Shown piece after piece: positions 46,265 through 58,484 of a stretch of 64,000 bases of DNA (within the stretch, counting starts at the first letter, position 1; each line of letters opens with the position of its first letter). Below the pieces are notes generated by a model. The model was given only the letters and a program-made list of their open reading frames with translations, had not been told where the DNA came from and ran no database searches. A program made the translations under genes and the position numbers. Source of the DNA: Ilex aquifolium (taxonomy: Eukaryota > Streptophyta > Magnoliopsida > Aquifoliales > Aquifoliaceae); contig OX637402.1 of the NCBI GenBank assembly GCA_951799425.1, positions 33,261,492-33,325,491 on the forward strand, given 5' to 3'.

Positions 46265-46990
46265 ACCATCAATTGGCAAGGTCCACAGTCAACCCGATGT
46301 CATTTGGGCTTGGCCCAATTTAAACAATTACCGAACCATTTTTTTCTCCTATTTTCAAAATTTTGGAGTATCCGGAACAACTTATGTGCAATTCAACTAA
46401 TTCTCTCTTTAATCTGATAAAAAACAAATCATCTACATCAAGACTACAATATTCATGAGAAATGATCTAACTCCAAAAAATTATCAATATTCAAAATCAA
46501 AACATCTTAATTCTCCTTATTTTTAACTGAAAAATCACCGAGGCCTTTTGGGAATTGGTGGATAAATTTGAACTTATTGGACTATAAGAACCATTAATTG
46601 GCAAGGTGCAGGAGTCAATCCAATGTCATTTGGGCTTGGCCCAATTTCAACATTTTTTTTTTAAATTTTTTTTTTTTTGGAGAGGGGGATAGAGGAAAGA
46701 GACTTAAACCCTTAACCTCAAGAAATATAGTATTTCAACAATTACCGAACCATTTCTCCTATTTTCAACGGTTAGAAGTGTCCGAAACAACTTACGCACA
46801 CATTAATTAATCATTTATCTAGTCCGATCAAAGATAAATCATCAATGCCAATACTAGTGTATTCATAAAAGATGATCTAACCCTAAAAAATTGTCAAGAT
46901 TTAAAATTATAATATCTCAGTTCTAATGAAAAATAATCAAGGCCCTTTTGGGAAATGGAGGGTAAATTTGAACTTGTTGGACTATCTGGT
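46265..46990. repeat. Tandem duplication of a ~310 bp unit
   Basis: Copy 1 about 46265-46580, copy 2 about 46587-46990. Shared segments include ATTGGCAAGGT(C/G)CA, CATTTGGGCTTGGCCCAATTT, AATTACCGAACCATTT and GGATAAATTTGAACTT/GGGTAAATTTGAACTT. Both contain a diverged copy of the dispersed GTCAGGA-type repeat. Copy 2 is longer because of a retroposed insert. Confidence 0.75.
46644..46740 (-). mobile_element. Truncated SINE-like insertion with 9 bp target duplication
   Basis: Insert 46653-46731 flanked by ATTTCAACA at 46644-46652 and 46732-46740; copy 1 of the surrounding duplication has the empty site (AATTTAAACAATTACC). On the minus strand it reads GAGGTTAAGGGTTTAAGTCTC (B-box-like) followed by a poly(A) tail. 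Confidence 0.6.
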
Positions 46991-47421
46991 TTTTTCGTAT
47001 AATCAAATAAATATTAGACAAGTTGCCTGTTGTTCATAACATAAATTTTATACGATGAAAACAACTCAAACTCAGAACATACAAGTTATGTTTGGCTCCT
47101 TATTTGATCACTAACTAAACAGGTTTCATTTCTTTAAATTTTATTTGACCGTGAGAATTTGTCCAAATACTAAAAATTTATGGGATAGAATAATTCCAAC
47201 TACCCTAATCTAAGAGTAGCAACAGACATTAAAGAAATGCTTTCCATCATCGGACCAAGTATTATGCTAACCAAATATGTTTTTCAACATTGCCTCTGTA
47301 CACTCAAACCAGATCTGATGCAGCAATCGACAATTAAAGCGAAGAGCGATAACACATGTTTCACGTAAAGCATATATACAAAAACTCTACAGAAGTTAAA
47401 AAGCATATACAGACACTAGAG
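46991..47421. other. Intergenic and BRE 3' UTR
   Basis: AT-rich; the right 150-200 bases are the probable 3' UTR of the BRE gene. Confidence 0.4.
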
Positions 47422-48049
47422 TTACTGAAGAATATTCTCATTGCAGTACTTCTTGAAGCTCAAACATTCTTCCATGAGAATATCACTGCCAAAGTAATTC
47501 GCAGCACAAAAATTAGGGCATGAAATGATCATACAAAACCACAAAAAAAATTAACGAAGAACTTACCAGACCCGCGTGGCCATTTCCGATGCTTCCCATC
47601 TTGGACTCCATAGGTATTCAGTAAAGAGAGGTGATTTAATGGGTGCACCATGGGTGCTGAAGTGCTGCTTTGTTTGAAAAATAAAAAGGAAAACCCTGCT
47701 CAGTAAAGGAATGGTTCATATAACCTAGTTCTTTTTTTTTTTTTTGGGTCATGATTCATATAACCTAGTTCAAAGTAGCGCAAAATGATGGAAAAAAAGA
47801 CACTTCATCCAACAATATACAACCACCAGCAACACACAGTGGGGCGATGACCACAATTTGGGAGTCATGGTGGAGTCGATTGATGAGAACCAAACCATCC
47901 ATAACTGGTACTGATGTCTCTCTAGAAGGTTCACTAATAAGTCCTAGTACTCCCTCAGAGCATACCACCAATGCATGCTTAACGACTTTGGAGCTACCTT
48001 ACCCATTTATTTATCTGTATTCTATTCTATCACAAGTTATTAGCATGTT

Positions 48050-48081
<32 letters not shown>

Positions 48082-51000
48082 CTAACTCCCTCGAACCTTC
48101 TCATAGGGTCTACAACCCCATGAGGAAACTAACTCCCTCTACAATATGCATTAACTTTTTTTTTCCTCAACAATATGCAATAACTAACCCCACTTTTCTC
48201 TAAATAAACATACATGCACCCACACATTTCTATACATATGCAAGGACCTTAGAGGGGTGTGCGTGAGTGAGTGTGTGTGTGTGTGTGTGCGCGTGCGTGC
48301 TTTGGGGGTGGGGGGACTTTTCATAACCTGAGAACTTTGGAGCATCAGAACAGGTCGTTGCTTCGGGAACTGAACTGGAAGGGAAAAATGCACCTACAGT
48401 AACAAGAATCTCATAATATCTAAGTGTTGACTTAGTAGTAGCGTGAAACCCAAATTTGTTTATAGAATACTCAGGACCATATTGTACCAGAAATATGAAC
48501 ACCCCAGAGGCAGCTAGAAATGTTGCCTTTCTGCAGAAAACCTGGCAAGCAGTGGGAGAGCTTAGCATTTTGTGTAAGTGGTCAAAACTCACATGAAATC
48601 ACGTAAAATCTGAAGGGTGCATACTGGATCAGCTTCTATGGGCCTTCCAAAGAGGGGAGCTAATGCCACTATAAACTTCCTCCTTACTTCAATGGATGAA
48701 ACTGCATCTCCAATCTGTAGGAAAAGAAGTAGGAAAAGAGATGAAAAATTATGCCAACACGAAAAACCAAACTTTATTTTTTTTTTTTTGAATCAAGAAC
48801 TGAACTTCATTTAGAAGACAGCTAACCTGAGACTCAAGCATCTCTTCTAAAGTGGGAAGATATTCAGCCATGCACCTTCGGAGGAAAAGCAAAACACCAT
48901 TAGGATTTGTCATCGCAACCAACATACAGCACCTTGAAACAAGGAATTGGGGGCTCTGGGAGGAGCTATATGGTGTGTGTAAGCATAATACTAATCAAAA
49001 CTTACATCCCATTCAACCATGGAGGAAGCCTGAACTCTTCAATGGGAAAGAGAGCCTTCAATTCAGGAGAAGAAACCAATTTTAAACGTGGAGCCGAAGA
49101 GGCCACTAGATATTTTTTTCCGATGGGAAATATAACCTGCAACCATTACGGAATCCACTTAAGAAAACGGGGGAAGTGAAATACATTATAGAAGAGTAAA
49201 AAGATTGAACAACTGGATTAGTGTGCAGTCAGCAGTCCTACAGCTGTGGAAGACAAATCCTCAAGTCTGGTTTTTTGAAAAATAATAGTTATTTCAGGAT
49301 TTAAGAAGATGCTAGAGGGGAAACAGATGCCCCTGTTCTTGAATTTAAACAAAATCTCGGAATTGGCATGTTGAGCCGGTCTAAAGAAAATAGGATTGTG
49401 GCTTTCAATAAAAGTATGCACATGAAGTTTTCCTGCTACCAAAGTGAAGAAAAAACCATACAAATCTGATGAAGATTTTTCACTTCCATTTCTTCTCCAT
49501 GAATTTTTCTAAAAAATGAGAGACAGAGAGAGAGAGAAATATGAGGAAAAGCCTTTCCACTTGCATCTTCCATTACACCCAAGTTTTGTTTCACTGATAT
49601 TCTCTCTCCATTTTTCCCTTGTACAGTTCAAGGTGGCTTGTTCAGCACTGACCCCAAAAAAAATGATAAGGGGTAAAAAAGAAAGGAAAAAAAGTAGGCT
49701 TTTCATCAAGGGATCTTATCTTCTTTTTGTGAGGTTACATTCTTTGTCAATATTGCAGTTTCTACATGTGTTGATAAGTGTCCAGAGGTACAAATTATTT
49801 GTCCTGAAAAATATTACTTGAAAATCAAACCTGTAGGAATATCTTCTGCTGATGCCGCCATGTGCACCCAATGACCATTTTATTTATATCCATATCCAAT
49901 AAAGGCACAGAAAATTTTACTTCTTCCTGCTACAGCAAAGAAGACAGTAACATAGTCAAACTAAATGGTGATTTACAGTTGCTTCTTCTATACAAAAAAA
50001 AAAAGTGATATAGTCAAGTGTGAGCATGCTCCTTGTAAAGAAATACCTTGTCGACACCTGAGCTCATAAACATTTCAATTCCCTGCACATAAATAGATAA
50101 AAATTTATAGATAATACTAATATGCTTAGAGATATGGATTCAACAAGGGGAAAACCCAGGGTTGAGAGACTTTAAGAGATGAACAAAATGAACATCGCAT
50201 CAATTAAGTTCGTATCCATTTTTCCAGGTAATGGAGATCTACTTGTATGAGAAATCAAGTTATAAAACATGCATGAAAACCACATGCTTCCAAGGACAAA
50301 AAAGGCCTATTTAATTGATGTTGCACAACTTAAAAATATAAAAAGGCAGATAAACATAAAAATATCCAAGGATAAGCCACGTATATCACTAACTAACAAA
50401 AATAACTTGAATTTGGCCATCATATTCAATGTTCCCGAGGTTGTAGAATACTAACATCAATACAATGTTGCACAACTTCATATCCTGAGTTCCATGTCAA
50501 TTGATGTGTACCACCGCTAGCATAGCAAATGGTGAACCAAAACACATTTATTATTCCCTGTAGCCAGTGCCCCAGGTTCACTCACTCTATTGCTTGATCA
50601 TCTCCATTCTCAGTATCACAGTGGAATCCCTAAAATATACAGCCACTTGAGGCAACTTCAAGCGAATAATTTCATAATCAGGTCATAATGTTTAAGTGTG
50701 ACTTCAATCCTTTGTACAACATATACGAAGGCAAAGCATTTACTTTATCATCATCACCTATAATCAATCTTGAGGCACTGTGATAGATTTTACAGACACT
50801 TTTCGAAATGACAAACAAGCACTCTACTTGAGCATTGACGTAATGTCTACCAAAAGCATAGAGACCACAATCCTGCTTAGAACATTTACAAATTATAACC
50901 TCCACACTTCTTTAGTATTTACCCCCGAAACAATGTTAGCAATAATCAAAAGCTTACCTCTCTTGAAAAGATAGTGCTTATTTCGAATTTCAATCGGTCA

Positions 51001-51761
51001 TCATCAACTTTTCCAACGCGCTTCCTCTGGTACGCCATATACAAATCCCTATGAAGGAAAGAAACCATACCCTTATTCACTTATAAGTCAAGCCTTTTAG
51101 TTGGTACCAAGCTCTTAAACCAAATAAAACTCAGCAAAGCAAAACATAGAAAACTCTGTACCTAAGCTCAAGAATAAGACACAACAACTTAGTTGGGTCT
51201 TTGTTATTCCAATCAGACAAACTACTTTTCGATGACTTTGAACCATCTTCTTCAATGAGCATGGGAAATGGACGAAAGCTTTCATCCTCGGGTCCAAAGA
51301 TTATATCTGGTGCCGCCAATGGATACATTGCATTATATATAACATCCCCTATAATTAAGCCACCGAAAAATTCAATGTCAGCTAAGAAAATCAGAAAGAA
51401 ATTGCATTCGTATGAATGTGCGTATACTGACATTTGATGTAGTCGAGACAAAAGGGGATCACCAAAGTGAAGCGATCAAGTAAACCAGGGTTTCTAGAAC
51501 CAGACCAAATCTGCTCAACCTGAAAACAGCGAGGTTTGACATTTATAAGGATCATAATCTCTGAAAATTTTAGAATATGATAAGTACAATTGCTCCTCTA
51601 CACTTTCCAAAAAGTTTAATTGAGAAACTAATTCACATACATTTCAATGACAGCCTAACTAAAAGTTGTACGAGGATTACTACCTTGATGGAGATAGGAG
51701 AATGACTGAGAAGATAATTGAGCTGGGCTCCGATTAGCGGAGGTATACTATCGATCGCCAT
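47422..51761 (-). CDS. BRE: BRE/BRCC45-like subunit of BRISC/BRCA1-A complexes
   Basis: 376-residue homologue of BRE (BRCC45), the UEV-like scaffold that assembles with BRCC36-type K63 deubiquitinases in DNA-damage and signalling complexes. Thirteen exons on the minus strand: 51761-51684, 51519-51432, 51348-51162, 51048-50958, 50082-50047, 49929-49831, 49136-49006, 48875-48827, 48714-48625, 48541-48488, 48393-48328, 47664-47567, 47485-47422; all GT-AG and the total is exactly divisible by three. Recognisable blocks: FCLDYIKWDVIYNAMYPLAA, PDIIFGPEDE, WNNKDPTKLLCLILELR, FKKYCNE. Length is close to the roughly 380 of the family. An in-frame alternative acceptor before exon 3 (start 51381) would replace the Trp of IKWDV by 12 residues. 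There is no lesion. The family is mostly known from animals; plant homologues exist, and function here is inferred. Confidence 0.9.
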
Positions 51762-52850
51762 AGTCAGAGAGTTCTTGCCGAGAAGTCCAACGTGTGCAGT
51801 GAGATGTGAAAGAAGAGTTAACTACTCGAAACAAGGAGCCAGGAGAGAGTGTGCGCATACGTGTTGAGGGCAAGGGCGTCAACTAGACAACTAGATGTGA
51901 ATAAGGGTTGGCGAAAGGTCCATGGCTTATGGGCTGGACTGTTAGCACAAAAACCCATTGGTCTGAAAATGGTCCAACCCAACGTGTGGTAACCAACAGG
52001 CATCCCAATGGATGCGTTTGTGCTACTATGTTTCTGGTTTGCCAAGCCCCAATGAGGTGGTCCTATATAAGCTTTACCAAAGGAGCCTCGAAGGGGAGGT
52101 TCAAGAATGCTTTGTATATCTAAATCAATCAAGTTTCTCCTAATTTATTACAGATTAGTGTTACAAATATAAAATTTATATTTTTAATTATAATCTTACA
52201 AATATAATTTTTTTTAATTTTACTCTTATTTTATCACACAACTATATTAACATCCTCACTTCTATATCATGAAGTCTTATTGGTTTAAAAATTATTTTAT
52301 AAAATTTTTCTTTCAACCTAAAAAGATATTAGTCAATCATATAGCAAGCCATGCATTCCAACATTTTGGGGCTTAATGAGACATACAAATACGGGATTTC
52401 TATAGAGAGCGCTCGTTAATCACAATAGATAGTTTAAGCGGTAATATGAATAAGTTGTAAATTCAGACGTTTTGATTTTGAATCTTAACAATTCTTTGGA
52501 TTTAGGTTATAAAGAATTTATCCCTCATGAGTACTCTAATTCCAACGTAAATAACCTCGGACTGAAGAAAGAGTTAAAAACGAAAGGAGTTTAAGTTGGC
52601 ACTTGGCCCAGATATACCAAAAAAAAAAAAAAGAGAGAGCTCTCGTAATATTAGTTTCTTTTTGGTTTCTCTAACTTTTTTTTACATCCAATAACATTTA
52701 TCCATTTTGAAAACAAATAAATTGAAATCCAATTGGAAAAATTAGTAGACTCCATTAATCTAACTTTTGACAAGAATTAAAATTTCATTAAAAAATTAAC
52801 ACAATCTATTAATCCAACCTAAATTTGAAGTGCTTTATAAATAGGGATCA
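51762..52850. other. BRE upstream region and intergenic
   Basis: A TATATAG box on the minus strand near 52067 lies about 300 bases upstream of the BRE start and could be its promoter. The rest is AT-rich, with a reverse-orientation fragment of a dispersed repeat near 52450-52560. No gene. Confidence 0.35.
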
Positions 52851-53060
52851 GATTGGTTTAAACGGGAGTGCCCAGCTTGTCGTAACCAGGCTTGGGGCGG
52901 ACACCCATATCGCAAATTTTTGTGCGATTATTGACCACTCATCACATCCCATCAAAACTGCCTGAAGGATCATATCTGATTCGTGCCCAAATGACACCCT
53001 TTTATATTGGCTACACCACGTTATATCTCTGATTCCTTTCCGATGTGGGATAGTTAGTCT
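52850..53060 (-). promoter_or_regulatory. snRNA-type USE and TATA motifs
   Basis: On the minus strand TCCCACATCG (53050-53041) matches the plant snRNA upstream sequence element RTCCCACATCG apart from the unassessed first base, and TATAAAAG (53007-53000) follows after 33 bp, the spacing of Pol II-type snRNA genes. Downstream is the hairpin ATCGCA-N8-TGCGAT. The product matches no snRNA I know. Similar USE/TATA pairs also occur in LTRs, so this may be a repeat fragment. Confidence 0.35.
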
Positions 53061-54044
53061 ATCACATGATAACACTAATCACAGACTTTAAAGAACAAAC
53101 CCTTTCCACCACATGGATGGGTGGGGTGATCTTGTCTGGTCCCACCCCACCTTCTTCATTCTTATCTACAATCCTTGCCTTACATACCACTATTACTCTG
53201 TATCCTGCCATCTCGAATTTTACCTTCCTTGATTGTCCTGACCTATCATAATCGCTGTCCATAACATTGGATGTACTTGATTACTTATCTTAACACATTG
53301 AACACTGAACATTATGATTACAGATGTTAATGGATGGAATTTTTATTTGATTCTAATTTTTTTTTTTTTGAACGATACTTGATTCTAATTTGAATTTGAT
53401 TATGTTGATAAACAATAATCTGAACTTCCATTGACTCCTACTCTACATGACATAAAGTGGGAGTGGAAACGAAAGCTAGAGCGAGAGTGAGAGTACAAAA
53501 GTGAAAGCACAAAATTTCAAAAAAAAGTTAAGAACGAGAATATCACTTAAGAGTATCAAAAAATGAGAATTAAGATTATTTACGAGTGGTCAAAAAAATA
53601 AGAAAATTATTAAAATTTTTGTTCCACTTTTTTAGTTTAACAGTGTGTTAGATGATAACAATTATAAGTAGGTGAATCTCACATTGATAGTTTAGGAGAA
53701 AATTTAATGGAAAGACTACTATAAATAAGACGATTTTTTGGTAAGTTGGTTATTGGACCTCAGCTAAAGGTTTAGGTGTTTACCTTATTAGAATTAGAAT
53801 AGTTTAAATTTTTGTTTTGGCTTAGGTCTAAATCATTGATGAGCTCAAATTTTTTTAAATTTAAAACCAAGTATGCAGGTTGTAGATGTGAAATTAGCGA
53901 TTCAATTTTTGATTTTTTCAATGGAAAAATAGAAAGCCTCCAAAAAAACAGAACCTTACAAGGACGACAAATTGAATGGGCCCCAAATGAGAGACTGACC
54001 ATTGAGGTGGGTTCCAACTTGGATGGACCCCTGGTGTAGGCCCA
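53061..54044. other. Intergenic, nothing recognised
   Basis: AT-rich with short T runs. No open frame with coding character. Confidence 0.4.
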
Positions 54045-54436
54045 GCCATATAGCAAAGTGGATAAGGATACAGTCAGATATTTTATGATGTCTTTTTGTC
54101 ATCTTTTGCATCATTTACGCTAAAATTTCCAATTTTCAAGGGGTGATGTTACTTTTGGAAACCCTCTAATTCCTTTTATTAATCTTTCAATGATTAATTA
54201 TCTATTTTTCTATTTACTGGGATTTCTTTATATATCCTTATCCATATAGCAAAGTGGATAAGGATACACTCAGATCTTTTATTTTCTCTTTTTGTTATCC
54301 TATGTATCATTTACTCTAAAATCTCCAACCAATTGTTGAGGGACGATGTAATTTTTGGAAACTCTCTAATGCCTTTTATTAATCTTTCAATGATTAATTA
54401 TCTATTTTTTATTTACGGGGATTTTTATATATATAT
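54045..54436. repeat. Two tandem ~196 bp copies
   Basis: Copies 54045-54240 and 54241-54436 share CCATATAGCAAAGTGGATAA, CTTTTATTAATCTTTCAATG and TTAATTATCTATTTTT blocks. At the junction CCTTATCC and GGATAAGG form an inverted repeat. Confidence 0.8.
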
Positions 54437-55678
54437 GGATCTCCTTAAATTTGCAATGAGTGATTAAAATTAAAGAAATTGTGTTGAAGGAGATTTGAAT
54501 TGTATAATGAACATTTGATGAAAAAATTAATAGAAAACTAACAAAATGACCATATTGTAACATTTTTTTATATATTAAAAGTGTAATGTGAAAATTTTAA
54601 TTTTGAGGGTATAAAATAAAAAAATAAAAATCTTTTAAGGTATAAAATATAATTTGCCATTGTATAATACTGGACAATAATATGCATATTAATGGGGGGA
54701 AATGGACCACACAGAAACCAATTGATGTGACCTGTTGGTTTCACCTTGCCGAAATCCATTAAGCAGAATTCAAAGTAAAAAGAGGTGTGACCCAGATTGA
54801 AGCCAGCCAGGCCTTCCAACTTCTGAGGCAAATTCAATGCACTCTCCTGGGCTTTAATCAAATTCCTGGCTGCAAAAGTGCCAGCTATATAAATGACAAA
54901 CCTTGGACGGTGACACTGTCCTTGGACCAAATTGACAAATCACTTATCTAGTTCATCCCGACCTTAACGCCCACAAATTAGACTATATCCTTATGATCCG
55001 TTTAATATGATAAAAAAAATAGAAAGATCAAAAATTAGAAAGATAGATAAAATATTATATTTGGTAAGAAAGAAAAATGAGAAGGATGAAAAAGTGGATG
55101 GATGAGCTTTCATTCTAACTCACCAAAATCAATCCCTCCAAAATCTGAAGGAAAATGAATGAAAAATTAATTATTTGTGTTAAAATGTATCTTATTTATT
55201 TATATATCATTTAATATATATATATATATTATGTATATATTAATTTCATATATAAAAACAATGATAATTTAAAATAAAATAAAATATTTTTTTCATTTTA
55301 CTAAGCAAAAAAATAATAATTATTATTTTTATTTTTCATCCATCCGATCAAACACAAAGAAATGAAAGTATATCATTTCTACTTTCTTTCCTTGTGAATG
55401 ATAAAAAATATATTTTTCCTACTTTTCATATTTCTTACCAAAGAGAGCATTAATCTGGAAAGAGATATGAGGCTTTTGGCGTTGAGTGACTTTTGAGTTT
55501 AATGCATATTTGTTGTTTTTTTTTTTTAATGCATTTGTTGTTAGGTGAGTGACTATAAATATATATAATTTTTTTGTTATATGAAAAAAATCAGTTTAAT
55601 AATATCTTCGAGAGGTCAATACCCATGAATATAGTAAACATAATTAAATATGTTCCCATAATATTTTTTTTTTTTTTT
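54437..55678. other. Intergenic, AT-rich
   Basis: No supported gene. A minus-strand TTTATATAGC box near 54885 precedes a 120-codon frame (54930-54568) without domain, signal or splice support. About 54990-55450 has loosely inverted ends (TTTGGTAAGAAA-like) and may be an old transposon. Confidence 0.4.
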
Positions 55679-55984
55679 GGTAAATATCATAATCGGTCCA
55701 TAAACTTTGCCCTGAATTTTTAATTGTCTCAATTTAGTTTCTTAAACAATCAACTTTGTCTCAATTAAAATTGTTCATATATTTTCACTATTAGATCAAT
55801 TGAACACTAGTTCAATCTGATCCATTTCAAATATTAAATCATATGTTTCTATTTTGATTTAATACTGGAAATGAACGAAATGATTTAATTGAGACAAAAT
55901 TATAGTTTGATGACAAAATTAAGATAATTGGAAATGAAGAGACCAAATTAGAGGCAAAATTTAGGGAAAATTATGATATTTACC
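55679..55984. mobile_element. MITE-like inverted-repeat element
   Basis: 306 bp with perfect 15 bp termini GGTAAATATCATAAT and diverging arms beyond (TTTGCC, CTAATTT/TGAATTT). Target duplications are hidden by flanking T runs. No coding capacity. Confidence 0.65.
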
Positions 55985-56318
55985 AATTTTTTTCCAAGTC
56001 GATCAAATGTCATTTAAAAAATGTTTTATTTAAATATATAAGCGATAGATCCAGATCCATAATGTACAGTTGATCAAACCGACAGTCAAGACATCAGTTT
56101 TTTTATTTTTTTATTTTTTTCTTCCGAGGAATTAAATAGTACGGACTGGATAACGCTTCTGGACACCGACGGTTTGCTGAGTCGGCATAAAGAAAATTCC
56201 AAAAGGATAAGCCAAACTACCTTCTTAACTCGATCCAGCCACGGATTACACCATGAAGAATCCCAAACCCTACGCCACCTCACCCCCCTTCTCTCTCTCT
56301 CCCCTTCTCCTCTTCTCC

Positions 56319-56330
56319 CTATATATATGT
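56319..56330 (+). promoter_or_regulatory. TATA box of DnaJ11-type gene
   Basis: CTATATATATGT, about 90-100 bases upstream of the start codon and after a CT-rich tract. Confidence 0.65.
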
Positions 56331-56417
56331 GTGTGTGTGGGGGTGTGAACTCATCCACATTTCGTTTATCAGCTTGAATCCTTCACTCGACTAAGTCGTG
56401 TACCGGCACAGCAAATC

Positions 56418-56918
56418 ATGGTTTTCACGTCTACCTTTCTCTCATCTAACATCGTTGGCTCCAAATTTATTCTCAGTTCGCCATCATCGCAGCAGAGTTG
56501 CGTCAGATTCCGGCCACCATCTCGCGTTTCCGCAGCATACGCCACCACCTCCGAGAGGGCCAGCTCTGGCATTGCTTTGCAGCCATCCCCATATGAAGTT
56601 CTGGGGATCCAGATGAGCGCCACTGGTCAGGAGATCAAGGCTGCGTATCGGAGATTGGCGAGAGTCGTACATCCTGACGTCGCATCGAGCACTCAAAAGG
56701 ACAAGTCAGCCAACGAATTCATGGTGATCCAAAAAGCGTATGCGACTCTCTCTGATCCCGAGAAAAGAGCCGATTGCGACCGGACGTTATTCAGGAGACG
56801 AATGGCAATGAGTTCACCGTTGTCAAGATCTCCATATTCGACGTCTGTTATGGCATCGCCGGGTTCTGGATTTTCCGGCTATACTTGCCGGAATTGGGAG
56901 ACTGACCAGTGTTGGTAG
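56418..56918 (+). CDS. Chloroplast DnaJ11-type J-protein
   Basis: 166-residue intronless co-chaperone. Residues 1-45 are Ser/Arg-rich with few acidic residues, a typical chloroplast transit peptide. The J domain spans about 57-125 (SPYEVLGIQ to DRTLF) with the invariant HPD at 85-87, which stimulates Hsp70 ATPase activity. The C-terminus is WETDQCW, the diagnostic ending of the Arabidopsis ATJ11 (DJC23) group of small stromal J-proteins. It lacks the G/F and zinc-finger regions, as that group does. The usual Tyr near the end of the J domain is Cys (RADCDR). The start is the first ATG after a clear TATA box. Intact and presumably functional. Confidence 0.94.
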   Translation: MVFTSTFLSSNIVGSKFILSSPSSQQSCVRFRPPSRVSAAYATTSERASSGIALQPSPYEVLGIQMSATGQEIKAAYRRLARVVHPDVASSTQKDKSANEFMVIQKAYATLSDPEKRADCDRTLFRRRMAMSSPLSRSPYSTSVMASPGSGFSGYTCRNWETDQCW

Positions 56919-58466
56919 TATTTACTACTGTTTTAGCCATATTTTAAAACTCGATGGGTTATATGTACAAATTTTGTATATTAATATAGATAGCTAAGGT
57001 TCAAATTTGAACTATTTGTAATATTCACCAGACACCGTTTTCCAAGTCGAAATAAGACCAGGAAAAGATAAAGCAGAGCATGCTCCGTCTATGCTCTGTG
57101 TATTGCCTCTATTGCTCTGTCTACTGCCTATAAAAAAGAGGAATAAAGAACTAGAAAATCAGAGGGACTAATTTGTAATAACAAATATCAATGGTAATTG
57201 CGACGCATGCAATTGCAATGTTAGTGAAGCAAATTAGGGATGGAGTTTAATACCAGGACATCAGACAGAGAAAACAGAGCATGCTCTGTCTCTTGCCTAT
57301 ATGGGAATACAATATGGATTCAAGTAAGATTGCTACAACTTATAAAAGAGTTGCAGGATTTAGTGTTTAAAGTTTTGCATACTTGTGGGCATATGTTAAT
57401 TAAACAGATGAACTATACTATGCCACATAGTTGGGGGAACTAATTCAATATGAAAAATGCTGAACAACCCAAATACATATCTCTTAGATGAGTATTAGAT
57501 AAGTTGATGAGACTCACTTATACGATGATTTTTTCGTTTCTCATAACTACTCTTTTCACACCTCCGAATATCTGGTTTCAAATTGTCACCCGTTTTTTTA
57601 TCTCTTCGATAATAAAGTTGTCTATCTTTGTGGCATTAATTGTACAAGTTCGTAAAGAGGGCTGGATGAGGGGAAGGGATGACATGCATTTTGAGTTATA
57701 ATTTTTTAAATTCCATTTAAATTATGCATAAATTGTGTAGAATTACTCATTCAATATAATCATTAGATTAGTTGTGAATTTTAATCTTAAATTAAGCTAA
57801 TTATTAATCAAACAATATGAAATCCTAGGATTAGATTCTCAAATTATGTGTATGTGTAAATAACATTTTTCAAAATAGATACATTAACATTTTATTCATT
57901 AGATGACAATTTGTAAAAATCTTGGTTCATTCAAACTTTTATTGAGTGGGAAGCACTCAAATACCTACAATGTTATACTTCTCAAAATATTTTCAAATAC
58001 CTCATTTTGAATTAATGTGGATAGTCGAATAAATGGATCTCATTAGTTTCATCCAACGGATATGTTGAACGGACCAACCATCCCAATTGCTTTAGGATAT
58101 GAAATTTGGGATTTATTTTTGGACATCAAGAGGCGATAGCATTATTTTTCGTATATGAGAGGATGAAGGTGTAATTAGCCCTTTTCATAAAAACTTCGGT
58201 CATGTTTAGATCCATTCATGGCGTACAACATTGGATTCTTTCACTCATTTCTATCAAAACCAATACGATTCAATCACCGCATTCATGGAATTCTTTATCC
58301 TAACGCACCTGTGGGATCCACCGGTTCTTATCAAACAATAAATTTAGTTGGACATAAACTACTAACTGGATTTCCTAATCCAATTCAATAATAGTGAATC
58401 TCAGTCAATATTAAGACTCATAATTAATTTAATAACAATAATTTATTAGGATGACAAAACATTACT
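56919..58466. other. Intergenic with AGAGCATGCTCT palindromes
   Basis: 3' flank of the J-protein gene. ACAGAGCATGCTCTGT at 57274-57289 is a perfect 16 bp palindrome, with a diverged relative at 57073-57088 and nearby TGCTCTGTCTNTTGCC/TGCTCTGTCTACTGCC repeats. The rest is AT-rich; no gene. Confidence 0.5.
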
Positions 58467-58484
58467 CCCCCCCCCCCCCCCCCC
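58467..58484. repeat. Poly-C tract (18 C)
   Basis: 18 C, then G and five more C. Confidence 0.9.

Noticed and set aside
54568-54930. 120-codon minus-strand frame with a TATA-like box
   Set aside because: The TATA-like box is inside the frame; no domain, no splice support, AT-rich 3' half.
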